From: Arthrobacter sp. UM1
GTDB taxonomy: Bacteria; Actinomycetota; Actinomycetes; Actinomycetales; Micrococcaceae
Assembly: GCF_020483305.1 (NCBI RefSeq)
Contig: NZ_JACWAB010000001.1
Span: 372,001-436,000 of the forward strand
DNA length: 64,000 nt
Reading direction: 5' to 3'
A program made the translations under genes and the position numbers. Below, piece after piece: positions 55,106 to 64,000 of the stretch. Below the pieces are notes generated by a model. The model did not search any database. It saw only the letters and a list, made by a program, of their open reading frames with translations, and was not told the DNA's origin. Each line of letters starts with the position of its first letter. The stretch's first letter is position 1.

Positions 55106-56113
55106 TCAGGACACGCCGTCTGCCCCGTCCCACGTGGACAGCGCCATGGCGCCCGGTCCCAGGTGGACGGCGAGCACGAGCGGCAGCGGGGAGAACACGA
55201 GGCTCCCCTCGAATCCCGCCTCGCGCAGCTGCCGTTCCGCGGTGGCATGCGGCACGGCGAACGTCTCCACGACGATCTCCCGATCCTGGGCTCTGCGGGG
55301 CCCGGACGGGGGCACCGTCGACGACGCGTGTGCTTCCGGCCCCGGTACGGCATCCGCCTTCGCCGTGCTCTTGCGGTCCAAGCCGATGTGCCGCAGGGCC
55401 TTCTCCACGGCACCGGCCGGCGTCATCGCCATGTCCACGGAGGCGAACCCTCCGGCTCCGAAGGGAAGCACCGGGCGCAGGCTCAGCGCCTTGACCAGTC
55501 CTGCCGCGGCGGCGGGCGCCCGGCCGCCCGCCCGCAGCGCAGCCAGGTTGGGCAGGGTCGCGGCGCACCGCCAGCGCTCGAGAGAACGCTCTGCAGCGCT
55601 GCGCGCCCGCTCCGCGCCGTCGCCGTCCACGAGGCCCGGCTCGCCTGCGCAGAGGCTGTCGAGCGCTCCCGACTCGGCGGCGCGGACCAGAGCATCCACG
55701 CACCTCGCCGCCGCCCATCCGGCGGCTCGCGAGTCCACGACGGCGACGGGCATCGCGGCCTCCGCAGCGGCAGCCCTCGCGGCGTCCGCCGTTCCGGAGA
55801 GCGCCCCGGACAGAGTCACGATGACCACAGCATCGAATCCTCGCGCGCGGCAGCCCTCGAAGACGTCGGCGAAGGCCCCGAGCGACGGCCGCGAGGTGCT
55901 CACGCGAAGGCGCGCCGCCTGCGCCGTCGCGATCTGGGCCGCGAGGGCCTCGGAGTCCATGCGGTCGTCGAGGCGCTCGTCCTCCACGAGGATGGGGAGC
56001 GAGACCACCGCGTCAGCCGTCCTCAGGCCGTGGCGCCCTGCCGCCGTCGCTGCGGCAGACGAGTCCGCGACGACGGCGACCCGGCGCGGTTCCGGCGACG
56101 ACGGCGAGGACAC
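55106..56113 (-). CDS. DegV-family fatty-acid-binding protein
   Basis: DegV proteins bind fatty acids and are FakB-like partners of a fatty-acid kinase. The 335 residues have the DegV pattern: VADSSAAATAAGRHGL, RVSTSRPSLGAFADVFEG, VIVTLSGALSGTADAAR, VVDSRAAGWAAARCVDALV and a C-terminal half with KALSLRPVLPFGAGGF. The fatty-acid kinase subunit FakA is not in the window. It is longer than the typical 280 residues because of an insertion near residues 255-280. It lies 4 bases after leuS. Confidence 0.9.
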   Translation of the reverse strand: MSSPSSPEPRRVAVVADSSAAATAAGRHGLRTADAVVSLPILVEDERLDDRMDSEALAAQIATAQAARLRVSTSRPSLGAFADVFEGCRARGFDAVVIVTLSGALSGTADAARAAAAEAAMPVAVVDSRAAGWAAARCVDALVRAAESGALDSLCAGEPGLVDGDGAERARSAAERSLERWRCAATLPNLAALRAGGRAPAAAAGLVKALSLRPVLPFGAGGFASVDMAMTPAGAVEKALRHIGLDRKSTAKADAVPGPEAHASSTVPPSGPRRAQDREIVVETFAVPHATAERQLREAGFEGSLVFSPLPLVLAVHLGPGAMALSTWDGADGVS

Positions 56114-56117
56114 GGGG

Positions 56118-58613
56118 CTACTTCCCCGGGACGATGCTCACGAGCTTCGGCGCGCGGACGATCACCTTGGCCACAGACCGGCCTTCGAGCAGCCGCACGA
56201 TCGGCGGGGCGGACAGCGCCATCTCCTCGAGCTCCGCCTCGGAGACGTCCGGGGAGACCTCGAGCTTGGCGCGCACCTTGCCCTGCACCTGCACCACGGC
56301 GGTCACGGTGTCCGCCACGAGGAGGCTCGGGTCCGGCTCGGGAAGGCGGGTGTTGGCCACGAAGCCCTCGCCGCCGAGCATCTCGTGCATGTCCTCGGCC
56401 GTGTACGGCGCGAACATCGAGAGCAGCTGCGTGAGGACCATGGCCGCCTCGCGGACCGCCGGGTCCCCGGCGCCCGCCCCCGAGTCGATCGACTTGCGGG
56501 CCGCGTTGGTCAGCTCCATGAGCTTGGCGACGACGACGTTGAACTTGCTCTGCTCGAGCAGCTCGTTCGCCTGGGCCAGCGTCTGGTGGGTGACGCGCCG
56601 CAGCGCCGTGTCCTTCGAGTCCGCCGGGTCCCCTGCAGCGCCGGCCTGGCCTGCGTCCCGGGCCACGCGCCACGCACGCGCCAGGAACTTCGAGGAGGCC
56701 GTGGGCGAGACGTCCGCCCAGTCGACGTCGTCCTCCGGAGGCGAGGCGAAGAGCATGGTGAGGCGGACGGCGTCCACGCCGAAGAGCTCGAGCTGCTCGC
56801 CCAGGTTGACGCCGTTGCCGAGCGACTTGCTCATGGCCTTGCCCTGGTTGATGACCTGCCCCTGATTGAGGAGGGAGGAGAAGGGCTCGGTGAAGCCGAC
56901 CAGGCCCAGGTCGTAGAGGACCTTGGTGAAGAACCGCGCGTAGAGCAGGTGGAGGATGGCGTGCTCGACGCCGCCCACGTAGCGGCCCACGGGCATCCAC
57001 TCGTCCACGGCGTCCCGGCTGAAGGGAGCGTCCTCGAGGCCCGGGCTCGTATAGCGGAGGTAGTACCAGGAGGAGTCCACGAACGTGTCCATCGTGTCCG
57101 AGTCCCGCAGAGCCTCGCCGCCGCAGGACGGGCAGGAGACGCGGCGCCACTCCATCGCGGCCGCGAGCGGGCTCTCGCCCTTCGGCGCGAGCTGCTCCCC
57201 CTTGAGGTCGTCCGGCAGGCGGACGGGCAGCTGGTCCTCCGGGACCGGCACCTCGCCGCAGGACTCGCAGTGGATGATCGGGATCGGGGTGCCCCAGAAG
57301 CGCTGGCGGGACAGGAGCCAGTCCCGCAGGCGGAAGTTGACGGTGCCCTCGCCGGTGCCGCGCTCCTCCACGAGGCGAATGGCGGCTGCGATGGCCTCCT
57401 CCTTGGCGAGGCCGTCCAGCGGGCCCGAGTTCTTGGCGGTGCCGGGCGAGAGGCTGGGCTCCCCCGACTCGGCCGGATCCGGGTCCCCGTTCTCCACGAC
57501 GGACCGGACGGGCAGGCCCATGGCCTTCGCGAAGCCGAGATCGCGGCCGTCGTGCGCGGGAACCGCCATGATGGCGCCCGTGCCGTAGTCCGCCAGCACG
57601 TAGTCAGAGATCCACACCGGGATCTGCTCGCCCGTGACGGGATTGACGGCCGTGCGCCCGGAGAGGACGCCGGTCTTCTCCCGGTCCGTGGCCTGGCGCT
57701 CGATCTCGGTGGCGGCCTTGGCCTTCTCCCGGTACGCCTCGAACTCGGCCCGCTGCCCGGGCGCCACGATCTCCTCCGCGAGGTCCGAGTCCACAGCCAC
57801 CACCATGAAGGTGGCGCCGAAGAGCGTGTCCGGGCGGGTGGTGAAGACCTCGATGTCCCGAGCCGGCTGATCCCCGGCCGCCTCGAGGGCGAACCGGACG
57901 TTGGCGCCGTGCGAGCGGCCGATCCAGTTCTTCTGCATGAGCAGGACCCGGTCCGGCCAGTGGCCCTCGAGCTGGTCCATGTCGTCGACGAGCCGGTCCG
58001 CGTACTCCGTGATCTTGAAGTACCACTGGTTGAGCTTCTTCTTGGTCACCAGGGTGCCGCAGCGCTCGCAGGCGCCGTCCACGACCTGCTCGTTCGCGAG
58101 CACGGTCTGGTCCTTGGGGCACCAGTTGACCGGCGAGTCCTTGCGGTACGCGAGGCCCTTCTTGAAGAACGTGAGGAAGAGCCACTGCGTCCACCGGTAG
58201 AACTCGGGGTCCGAGGTGTGCAGGCGGCGGGACCAGTCCAGGCTGAGCCCGTAGCGCTTGAAGGATCCGGCCTGGACCTCGATGTTCTTGTACGTCCACT
58301 CGGCCGGGTGCGTGCCGTTCTTGATGGCCGCGTTCTCCGCGGGAAGGCCGAACGAGTCCCAGCCGATCGGGTGGAGGACGTTGTACCCCTTGAAGCGCCA
58401 GAAGCGGCTGGCGACGTCGCCGATCGCGTACGCCTCCGCGTGGCCCATGTGCAGGTCCCCGGAGGGGTACGGGAACATGTCGACGACGTAGCGGCGCTCC
58501 CGCGTGTCCCCGGGCTGCGGCTCGAAGACCTTCGCCTCCTCCCACGATCCGCCCCACTTGGCCTCGAGGGCGCGGAAGTCGTAGTCCTGCTCGGTTGACC
58601 GGTCGTCGCTCAC
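56118..58613 (-). CDS. leuS: Leucyl-tRNA synthetase
   Basis: LeuRS attaches leucine to tRNA-Leu. The 831 residues have the class I HIGH-type motif ([16 protein letters not shown], about residues 51-66), an editing domain (CP1, with [16 protein letters not shown]), the KMSKS-type [11 protein letters not shown], and an anticodon-binding and C-terminal domain ([19 protein letters not shown]). The GTG has CAGGAGTGAC upstream. The gene is the first of leuS-degV; a 186-base gap separates it from glpK. Confidence 0.97.
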   Translation of the reverse strand: MSDDRSTEQDYDFRALEAKWGGSWEEAKVFEPQPGDTRERRYVVDMFPYPSGDLHMGHAEAYAIGDVASRFWRFKGYNVLHPIGWDSFGLPAENAAIKNGTHPAEWTYKNIEVQAGSFKRYGLSLDWSRRLHTSDPEFYRWTQWLFLTFFKKGLAYRKDSPVNWCPKDQTVLANEQVVDGACERCGTLVTKKKLNQWYFKITEYADRLVDDMDQLEGHWPDRVLLMQKNWIGRSHGANVRFALEAAGDQPARDIEVFTTRPDTLFGATFMVVAVDSDLAEEIVAPGQRAEFEAYREKAKAATEIERQATDREKTGVLSGRTAVNPVTGEQIPVWISDYVLADYGTGAIMAVPAHDGRDLGFAKAMGLPVRSVVENGDPDPAESGEPSLSPGTAKNSGPLDGLAKEEAIAAAIRLVEERGTGEGTVNFRLRDWLLSRQRFWGTPIPIIHCESCGEVPVPEDQLPVRLPDDLKGEQLAPKGESPLAAAMEWRRVSCPSCGGEALRDSDTMDTFVDSSWYYLRYTSPGLEDAPFSRDAVDEWMPVGRYVGGVEHAILHLLYARFFTKVLYDLGLVGFTEPFSSLLNQGQVINQGKAMSKSLGNGVNLGEQLELFGVDAVRLTMLFASPPEDDVDWADVSPTASSKFLARAWRVARDAGQAGAAGDPADSKDTALRRVTHQTLAQANELLEQSKFNVVVAKLMELTNAARKSIDSGAGAGDPAVREAAMVLTQLLSMFAPYTAEDMHEMLGGEGFVANTRLPEPDPSLLVADTVTAVVQVQGKVRAKLEVSPDVSEAELEEMALSAPPIVRLLEGRSVAKVIVRAPKLVSIVPGK

Positions 58614-58709
58614 GTCACTCCTGTATCAAGTCGCGTCTGCCCGCGCGCGGCGGACCCTGACGATTTTAGTGCAGTCCCGCGGCGCCTCCGTCCTTCCCTC
58701 AGACGCCGA

Positions 58710-58742
58710 CGGCCGCGTGTCCGGGGTGCGGACACGCGGCCG
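58710..58742 (-). terminator. Stem-loop after glpK
   Basis: A perfect 14-bp stem (58710-58723 with 58729-58742) closes a 5-base loop 58 bases beyond the glpK stop. The flanking tail is not T-rich on the minus strand. The rest of the 186-base gap to leuS shows no gene. Confidence 0.6.
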
Positions 58743-58799
58743 GTGCGGGCCGCTGCGGCGAGGGCGGGTCTGCCCTGCCGGGCGGGGTGGTCGGACGCG

Positions 58800-60323
58800 T
58801 CAGCGCACGTCGTCGTCGACCCAGTCGAAGGTCCGGGTGACGGCCTTCTTCCAGTTGCGCATCTGGCGCTCGCGCTCCTCCTCGGGGAGCTCCGGGGTCC
58901 AGCGCGTGTCCTCGGCCCACTGGTTGCGCAGCTCGTCGAGGCTCTCCCAGAAGCCGACGGCGAGGCCGGCGGCGTAAGCGGCGCCGAGCGCCGTCGTCTC
59001 GATGACCTTCGGGCGGATGACCGGGACGCCGAGGATGTCGGACTGGAACTGCATGAGGGCGTCGTTGGCCACCATGCCGCCGTCCACCTTGAGCTCCTCG
59101 AACGGGACGTCCGAGTCCGCGTTGACGGCGTCGAGCACCTCGCGGGTCTGGAACGCCGTGGACTCGAGGGCCGCGCGGGCGATGTGCCCCTTGTTGGCGA
59201 ACCGCGTGAGGCCCACGATCGCGCCGCGGGCGTCCGGCCGCCAGTACGGCGCGAAGAGCCCGGAGAACGCCGGGACGATGTACACGCCGCCGTTGTCCTC
59301 GACCGTCTCGGCGAGCTTCTCCACCTGCGGGGCGCTCGAGATGAGGCCGAGGTTGTCCCGCAGCCACTGGACGAGCGAGCCGGCGACGGCGATGGAGCCC
59401 TCGAGCGCGTACGTGGCCGGCTGGTCGCCCAGCTTGTAGCCCACGGTGGTGAGGAGGCCGTTCTTGGAGTGGACGATCTCCTCGCCGGTGTTGACGATGA
59501 GGAAGCAGCCCGTGCCGTAGGTGTTCTTGGCCTCGCCCTTCTCGAAGGCGGCCTGGCCGAACGTCGCCGCCTGCTGGTCGCCGAGGATGCCCGCCACCGG
59601 GACCTCGCGGAGCAGCTGGTCGCCGTGGACCGTGCCGTAGACCTCGGACGAGGACTTGATCTCGGGAAGCATGGACGCCGGGACGCCGAAGGCCTCGAGC
59701 GCCTCCTCGCTCCACGAGAGCGTCTTGAGGTCCATGAACATGGTGCGCGAGGCGTTGGTGACGTCCGTCGCGTGCACGCCGCCGTCGGTGCCGCCCGTGA
59801 GGTTCCAGAGGACCCAGCTGTCCGTGGTGCCGAAGAGGAGGTCCCCCGCCTCGGCCTTCTCCCGGGCGCCCTCGACGTTGTCGAGGATCCACTTCACCTT
59901 GGTGCCGGCGAAGTAGGTGGCGAGCGGAAGGCCCGTCAGGTCCTTGAAGCGCTCGAGGCCGCCGTCTTCGGCCAGCTCGTTGACGATGTCCTGGGTGCGG
60001 GTGTCCTGCCAGACGATCGCGTTGTAGACGGCCTTGCCCGTGTTCTTGTCCCAGACCACGGTGGTCTCGCGCTGGTTGGTGATGCCCACGGCCGCGATGT
60101 GGTGGCGCGTCAGGCTCGCCTTGGAGAGGGCGTTGCCGATGACCTCGCGGGTGTTGTCCCAGATCTCCGCCGGGTTGTGCTCGACCCAGCCGGCCTTCGG
60201 GAAGATCTGCTCGTGCTCCTTCTGGCCCGTGGAGACGATGCGTCCGTCATGGTCGAAGATGATCGCGCGGGAGGACGTGGTGCCCTGGTCGATCGCGATG
60301 ACGTACTTCTTGCTCGTGCTCAT
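58800..60323 (-). CDS. glpK: Glycerol kinase
   Basis: GlpK phosphorylates glycerol to sn-glycerol 3-phosphate. The 507 residues have [18 protein letters not shown] (phosphate 1), [34 protein letters not shown] (adenosine motif region) and [20 protein letters not shown]. It is the last gene of the glpD-glpF-glpK operon; glpF is 33 bases upstream. The ATG has GAAGGAGCTGAC upstream. Confidence 0.97.
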   Translation of the reverse strand: MSTSKKYVIAIDQGTTSSRAIIFDHDGRIVSTGQKEHEQIFPKAGWVEHNPAEIWDNTREVIGNALSKASLTRHHIAAVGITNQRETTVVWDKNTGKAVYNAIVWQDTRTQDIVNELAEDGGLERFKDLTGLPLATYFAGTKVKWILDNVEGAREKAEAGDLLFGTTDSWVLWNLTGGTDGGVHATDVTNASRTMFMDLKTLSWSEEALEAFGVPASMLPEIKSSSEVYGTVHGDQLLREVPVAGILGDQQAATFGQAAFEKGEAKNTYGTGCFLIVNTGEEIVHSKNGLLTTVGYKLGDQPATYALEGSIAVAGSLVQWLRDNLGLISSAPQVEKLAETVEDNGGVYIVPAFSGLFAPYWRPDARGAIVGLTRFANKGHIARAALESTAFQTREVLDAVNADSDVPFEELKVDGGMVANDALMQFQSDILGVPVIRPKVIETTALGAAYAAGLAVGFWESLDELRNQWAEDTRWTPELPEEERERQMRNWKKAVTRTFDWVDDDVR

Positions 60324-60356
60324 GTCAGCTCCTTCGCTGGTGTCCGAGGTGGGAGG

Positions 60357-61088
60357 TCAGACCATCATCGCGTGGACGAGGCCGGCGAGGACGCCGCCGA
60401 CGATCGGGCCGACGACGGGCACCCAGGCGTAGCCCCAGTCCGAGCCGCCCTTGCCGCGGATGGGCAGGACGGCATGGGCGATGCGCGGGCCGAGGTCACG
60501 GGCCGGGTTGATGGCGTAGCCCGTGGGGCCGCCGAGCGAGGCGCCGATGCCGACGACGGTCAGCGCGACGAGCACCGGGCCGAAGCCGGGTGCCGCCTTG
60601 GCCGGGATGTAGAGGATGACCATGACGAGCACGAAGGTCGCGATGATCTCCGTGACGAGGTTCCACGCGTAGGAGCGGATCTCCGGACCGGTGGAGAAGA
60701 CGCCGAGCTTGTTGGCCGGGTTCTCCTCGGCGTCGAAGTGCTGCTTGTAGGAGAGCCAGCAGAGGACGGCGCCGATGAACGCGCCGAGCATCTGGGCCAG
60801 CAGGTACAGCAGCACGTTGCCGATCGACTTGTCGATGCCCGGGGCGAGCTGCCCCACGTTCGGGTCGGCGAGGAGGCCGAACGTCACGGCCGGGTTGAGG
60901 TGGGCGCCAGAGGCCCCCGCGACGAGGGCGCCCGCGAGGACCGCGATGCCCCATCCGAAGTTCACCATCAGGAACCCGGTGCCGTAGCCCTTGTTCTTGA
61001 CGAGGATGTTGTTGGCCACCACGCCGCCGCCGAGCAGCAGGAGGAGGGCCGTGCCGAGGAACTCGGCGAAGAACTGAGAGACGGTCAT
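60357..61088 (-). CDS. glpF: Glycerol uptake facilitator (MIP/aquaglyceroporin)
   Basis: GlpF is a channel for passive glycerol entry. The 243 residues have six membrane helices and both NPA boxes: GAHLNPAVTFG (about residues 64-74) and GYAINPARDLGPR (about 195-207). The Asp after the second NPA (NPARD) is typical of the glycerol-selective channels. The neighbours glpD and glpK confirm the assignment. The ATG has AAAGGGAGAGG upstream. Confidence 0.95.
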   Translation of the reverse strand: MTVSQFFAEFLGTALLLLLGGGVVANNILVKNKGYGTGFLMVNFGWGIAVLAGALVAGASGAHLNPAVTFGLLADPNVGQLAPGIDKSIGNVLLYLLAQMLGAFIGAVLCWLSYKQHFDAEENPANKLGVFSTGPEIRSYAWNLVTEIIATFVLVMVILYIPAKAAPGFGPVLVALTVVGIGASLGGPTGYAINPARDLGPRIAHAVLPIRGKGGSDWGYAWVPVVGPIVGGVLAGLVHAMMV

Positions 61089-61129
61089 GGCGGCCTCTCC
61101 CTTTCGGTCAGGCTGGTGAGTGCAGCGGT

Positions 61130-62839
61130 TTACGAGAGCTCGCCGGTGGCGAGGTCGATCCGGTGGCGGTCTGCGAAGACGGAGCGAGCGTGCTCGCGCT
61201 CGGCTTCGAGCTCCTCCGGACCCCAGCCCTTGACGTCGGCGAACGCCCGGACGATCTCCTCGAAGAGATCGCCGGCGGCCGCGCCGCGGAAGGCCAGGGA
61301 GGTGCGGCGGATGAGGACGTCGGCGACGTGCTCGACCTGCTCGCGCTCGACGAGGAAGCGCAGCTCCCGGGTCGACAGCTCGGGAGAGCCGCCGATGAGC
61401 CGGTCCTCTCCCTCGCGGAGGTAGGCGGCCACGGCGTCCGCGCGGACTCCGTAGCGCTCCAACAGGATGCCATAGCGCTCGGCGTCGATGTGATCATCGA
61501 CACGCGCCTGGATCCAGGCGCGCTCCCCGGCCTCGCTCTCGGGGAAGCCCTTGCCGCCGCCGATGGTGCGGCCGAGCGTGCTCACCTCGCGCTTCTTCCC
61601 GAGCATCCCGAGGACCTCGTTGGCCAGGTGCTCGGAGAGGGCGCGGAAGGTGGTCCACTTGCCGCCGACGACGGAGAGCACCGTGGCCCCGTTCTGCTCG
61701 CGGCGCTCGAAGCGGTAGTCGCGGGAGACGAACCCGGGCGCCGTCTCGTCGTGCCGCGGCAGCGGGCGCACGCCGGAGAACGTGTAGACGATCTGCTCCC
61801 GCTTCACCTCGATCGAGGGGAAGACGTGGCCGATGAGGTCGAAGAAGTACTGGATCTCCTCGTCGGTGCAGACGGCCTGGGCGGACATGTCGTCGTCGAG
61901 GTCCGTGGTGCCGACGAGCACGCGGTCCCCCATCGGGTAGATGAGGACGATGCGGCCGTCGGTGTGCTCGAAGAAGATCTCGCGGCCGTGCGTGGCGGCG
62001 AGGAGCTCCGGGTGGTCGAGGACGATGTGCGAGCCCTTGGTGCCGCCCATGAAGCGCGTCGCGTCGTCGAGCGCGCCGTTGGTCTGGTCCGTCCAGGCGC
62101 CGGAGACGTTGAGGACGATCTTCGCGGAGAAGTCGAACTCCTCCCCCGAGATCTCGTCCCGGAGGCGGACCCCGGCGTCGGTCATGCCGACGGCGGAGAC
62201 GTAGTTGCTCGCCCGGACGCCCTCGTGCGCGTCGAGGCCGTCGTGGAGCACGTCGAGGGTCAGCCGCTCCGGGTTGTGCACCGAGGCGTCGAAGTAGGTG
62301 GCGGTGTAGCGCACGTCCGAGCGCATCTGCGGAAAGAGGGCGCGGGACTCCTCGGCGCCGAGGAATTCGTGCTTCGGCACCGTGCCGCCGAGCCGGGAGA
62401 AGGAGTCGTAGATGGACAGCCCCATCTTGATGAGAGCCGCGCCGCGCTCCTGCGGCTTGCCGGACTTGTGGGTGAGGAAGCGGATCGGCGCGTTGAGGAT
62501 GCCGGAGAACGTGGAGAAGATCGGGATGGTCGTCTGCAGGGGCTTGACGTAGTGCGGCGCGATCTTGAGGAGGTTGTTCCGCTCGACGACGGACTCCTTG
62601 ACGAGGCGGAACTCGCCGTTCTCCAGGTAGCGGATGCCGCCGTGGATCATGTGGCTGGAGGCGCCGGACGCGCCCGAGCAGTAGTCCTCCCGCTCGACGA
62701 GGGCGACGTCGACGCCCTGGAGCGCCAGGTCTCGGAAGGTTCCGACGCCGTTGATGCCTCCGCCGATGATGAGGACGTCAGCGCTCGGACGGCTTCGCAG
62801 GGCCTCGACGCGATCGCGGACAGCAGGCGCAGCAGACAA
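61130..62839 (-). CDS. glpD: Glycerol-3-phosphate dehydrogenase, FAD-dependent aerobic (GlpD)
   Basis: GlpD oxidises glycerol 3-phosphate to dihydroxyacetone phosphate and passes electrons to menaquinone. The 569 residues have the dinucleotide fold VLIIGGGINGVGTFRDLALQG, then GASGASSHMIHGGIRYLENGEF, an FAD domain with VNVSGAWTDQTNG, and VSVVGGKWTTFRALSEH; the C-terminal domain follows. The start is TTG at 62839, since GACGAGGAGGAAGAA stands immediately before it and the frame has no ATG or GTG with a ribosome-binding site; a GTG near 62885 is weaker. It heads the glp operon. Confidence 0.93.
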   Translation of the reverse strand: MSAAPAVRDRVEALRSRPSADVLIIGGGINGVGTFRDLALQGVDVALVEREDYCSGASGASSHMIHGGIRYLENGEFRLVKESVVERNNLLKIAPHYVKPLQTTIPIFSTFSGILNAPIRFLTHKSGKPQERGAALIKMGLSIYDSFSRLGGTVPKHEFLGAEESRALFPQMRSDVRYTATYFDASVHNPERLTLDVLHDGLDAHEGVRASNYVSAVGMTDAGVRLRDEISGEEFDFSAKIVLNVSGAWTDQTNGALDDATRFMGGTKGSHIVLDHPELLAATHGREIFFEHTDGRIVLIYPMGDRVLVGTTDLDDDMSAQAVCTDEEIQYFFDLIGHVFPSIEVKREQIVYTFSGVRPLPRHDETAPGFVSRDYRFERREQNGATVLSVVGGKWTTFRALSEHLANEVLGMLGKKREVSTLGRTIGGGKGFPESEAGERAWIQARVDDHIDAERYGILLERYGVRADAVAAYLREGEDRLIGGSPELSTRELRFLVEREQVEHVADVLIRRTSLAFRGAAAGDLFEEIVRAFADVKGWGPEELEAEREHARSVFADRHRIDLATGELS

Positions 62840-62940
62840 TTCTTCCTCCTCGTCGAGGGCCCGAGGCCCCCGGCACGACACTGTGTGGGTATTGCTGTGA
62901 CCTACATCTACTCGCGGCCTCGCAGTACACTCAACGAGGA

Positions 62941-62954
62941 TGCACGAATGTGCA
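62941..62954. promoter_or_regulatory. Inverted repeat operator candidate in the glpD/sorC gap
   Basis: TGCAC-N4-GTGCA (62941-62954) is a perfect inverted repeat about 40 bases before the SorC-type start and 10 bases after a TACACT -10 candidate (62926-62931). SorC-family proteins often bind such sites next to their own genes. It could control both directions. Confidence 0.5.
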
Positions 62955-62992
62955 CTCGCCCCGCCCTCCTGCCCCCGGAAAGTCAGGGACGC

Positions 62993-63952
62993 ATGCCCCA
63001 GGTCTCCAGCAAGCTCCTCGTGACGACTGCACGGATGTACTACGAGGAGCTGCGCACCATGGAGTCGATCTCCCGTGAGCTCGGGACGAGCCGCTCCACC
63101 GTGTCCCGCTGGCTCAAGCAGGCGCGCGAGCGCGGCCACGTGCAGATCCGCATCCAGGAGAACGTCTCCGCGCCGGCCCAGCTCGAGCGCCAGCTGGCGA
63201 GCCGCTTCGGCGTCCGCGCCGTCGTCGCCGCCTGCCCGCCCCGGGCGAGCGATGCGGAGGCGTTCGAGACGACGGCGGCCCTCGCGGCGAGGACCATCGC
63301 CGCCGAGGTGGTGCCCGGGACGGTCCTCGGGATCGCGTGGGGCACCACGATGACCGCGGTGGCGCGCCACCTGCCGCCCAAGCGGGTTCCGGAGACGGCC
63401 GTGGTGCAGCTCAACGGCGCAGGCAACACGCAGTCGAGCGGCATCGCCTACGCGAGCGACATCCTCCGCCGGTTCTCCCAGGCCTTCGGCGCCGTCGCGG
63501 AGCAGTTCCCCGTCCCGACGTTCTTCGACCACGCCGAGACACGGGCCGCCATGTGGAGAGAGCGCTCGATCGAGCGGATCCGGGAGCTGCAGAACCGCAC
63601 CACCATCGCGGTCTTCGGCATCGGCGTGCTCGGCGCGAGCAGCCCGTCCCAGGTCTACATCGGCGGCTACCTGGGCGCCGAGGACCTCGAGAGCCTCCGG
63701 GCGGACGGGGTCGCGGGCGACATCGCCACGCGCTTCTTCCGCGGTGACGGCACCTTCGAGGACATCCCGCTCAACGCGCGCTCCTCTGCCATCGAGTTCG
63801 AGGACCTCAGGCACGTCCGCAAGCGGATCTGCGTGGTCTCCTCCGCCCACAAGGCCGCCGGCGTCCGCGGGGCCCTCGCCGCCGGGCTCATCACGGACCT
63901 GGTCCTCGACGAGCGCGCCGCCCGGGCCCTCCTCGAGGACGCCGCTTTATAG
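62993..63952 (+). CDS. SorC-family sugar-binding transcriptional regulator
   Basis: This 319-residue regulator has an N-terminal helix-turn-helix (MYYEELRTMESISRELGTSRSTVSRWLKQARERGHVQI, about residues 14-54) and a C-terminal sugar-phosphate-binding domain (GIAWGTTMTAVARHLPP, VVQLNGAGNTQSSG, GIGVLGASSPSQVYIGGYL, HVRKRICVVSSAHKAAGVRGAL). It is the probable regulator of the divergent glpD-glpF-glpK; glycerol 3-phosphate or a related phosphate is a likely effector. ATG 62993 has AGGGAC upstream; ATG 62948 is in frame but without a ribosome-binding site and overlaps the operator. Confidence 0.9.
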   Translation: MPQVSSKLLVTTARMYYEELRTMESISRELGTSRSTVSRWLKQARERGHVQIRIQENVSAPAQLERQLASRFGVRAVVAACPPRASDAEAFETTAALAARTIAAEVVPGTVLGIAWGTTMTAVARHLPPKRVPETAVVQLNGAGNTQSSGIAYASDILRRFSQAFGAVAEQFPVPTFFDHAETRAAMWRERSIERIRELQNRTTIAVFGIGVLGASSPSQVYIGGYLGAEDLESLRADGVAGDIATRFFRGDGTFEDIPLNARSSAIEFEDLRHVRKRICVVSSAHKAAGVRGALAAGLITDLVLDERAARALLEDAAL

Positions 63953-63961
63953 ACTGGCCAG

Positions 63962-64000
63962 ATGAGCCTCTCGAACTCGAGCGCTTCCCGCATCCGCTCC
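63962..64000 (+). CDS. Start of an unidentified gene, cut by the window end
   Basis: The last 39 bases open with ATGAGCCTCTCG (MSLSNSSASRIRS), 9 bases after the SorC stop. TAGACT (63950-63955) ends 6 bases before the ATG and overlaps the SorC stop, so the gene could have its own leaderless promoter. Too little is visible to suggest a function. Confidence 0.35.
   Translation, partial: MSLSNSSASRIRS

Overview
The window is a GC-rich, gene-dense chromosomal segment of an actinobacterium, most likely a member of the Micrococcaceae (Arthrobacter/Micrococcus-like; an inference from gene content and order, not a phylogeny). The evidence is a Pup-ligation locus, a naturally fused PafB-PafC regulator, HelY, RbpA, a diheme-QcrC bc1/aa3 supercomplex, actinobacterial-type LeuA and many DUF3043/3054/3097 proteins. 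I see no phage, IS element, CRISPR array, rRNA or tRNA. Most of it is conserved core genome.

Layout. 1-8 kb: end of the ARC/Mpa ATPase, then dop, pup and pafA, overlapping or 3 bases apart and without the usual prcBA proteasome genes; two FKBP prolyl isomerases; pafBC. 8-14.5 kb: tatA, tatC, helY, an amidohydrolase and a dolichol-phosphate-mannose-synthase-like glycosyltransferase. 14.6-19.2 kb: rbpA, rlmA, an isochorismatase-like hydrolase, a PAP2 phosphatase, DUF3054, an AsnC-type ligand domain and trpD. 19.3-28.8 kb: the respiratory supercomplex, ctaE-qcrCAB on plus and ctaCDF on minus, converging on a small islet (23.7-25.7 kb) with a broken PheRS-like ligase and a GntR/UTRA regulator. 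29-36.3 kb: erpA, an M20 peptidase, DUF3043, pyrD, uppS, recO, leuA. 36.5-45 kb: a minus-strand run hrcA-dnaJ-rsmE-phoH-ybeY-CBS protein-era-LCP, headed by a CIRCE operator. 45-58.6 kb: DUF3097 (frameshifted), a DUF4870-like protein, hemW, lepA, rpsT, holA, comEC (frameshifted), comEA, degV, leuS. 58.8-64 kb: glpK-glpF-glpD diverging from a SorC-family regulator, then the first codons of one more gene.

How the genes work together. Dop and PafA activate and attach Pup; with no prcBA here and no proteasome-docking tail on ARC, tagging in this organism may not lead to 20S degradation. PafBC sits close by, as in other actinobacteria. CtaCDEF and QcrCAB form one electron-transfer chain. The glp genes take up, phosphorylate and oxidise glycerol under a probable local SorC regulator.

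Recurrent themes: a TANNNT-like -10 hexamer 6 to 8 bases before the start codon of many genes (leaderless mRNAs); three genes with interrupted frames, two of them at G/C homopolymers (possible assembly errors) and one, the PheRS-like ligase, apparently a true internal deletion; and several good palindromic operators (CIRCE, a leuA-upstream palindrome, a ctaE-promoter palindrome and a glp/SorC inverted repeat).
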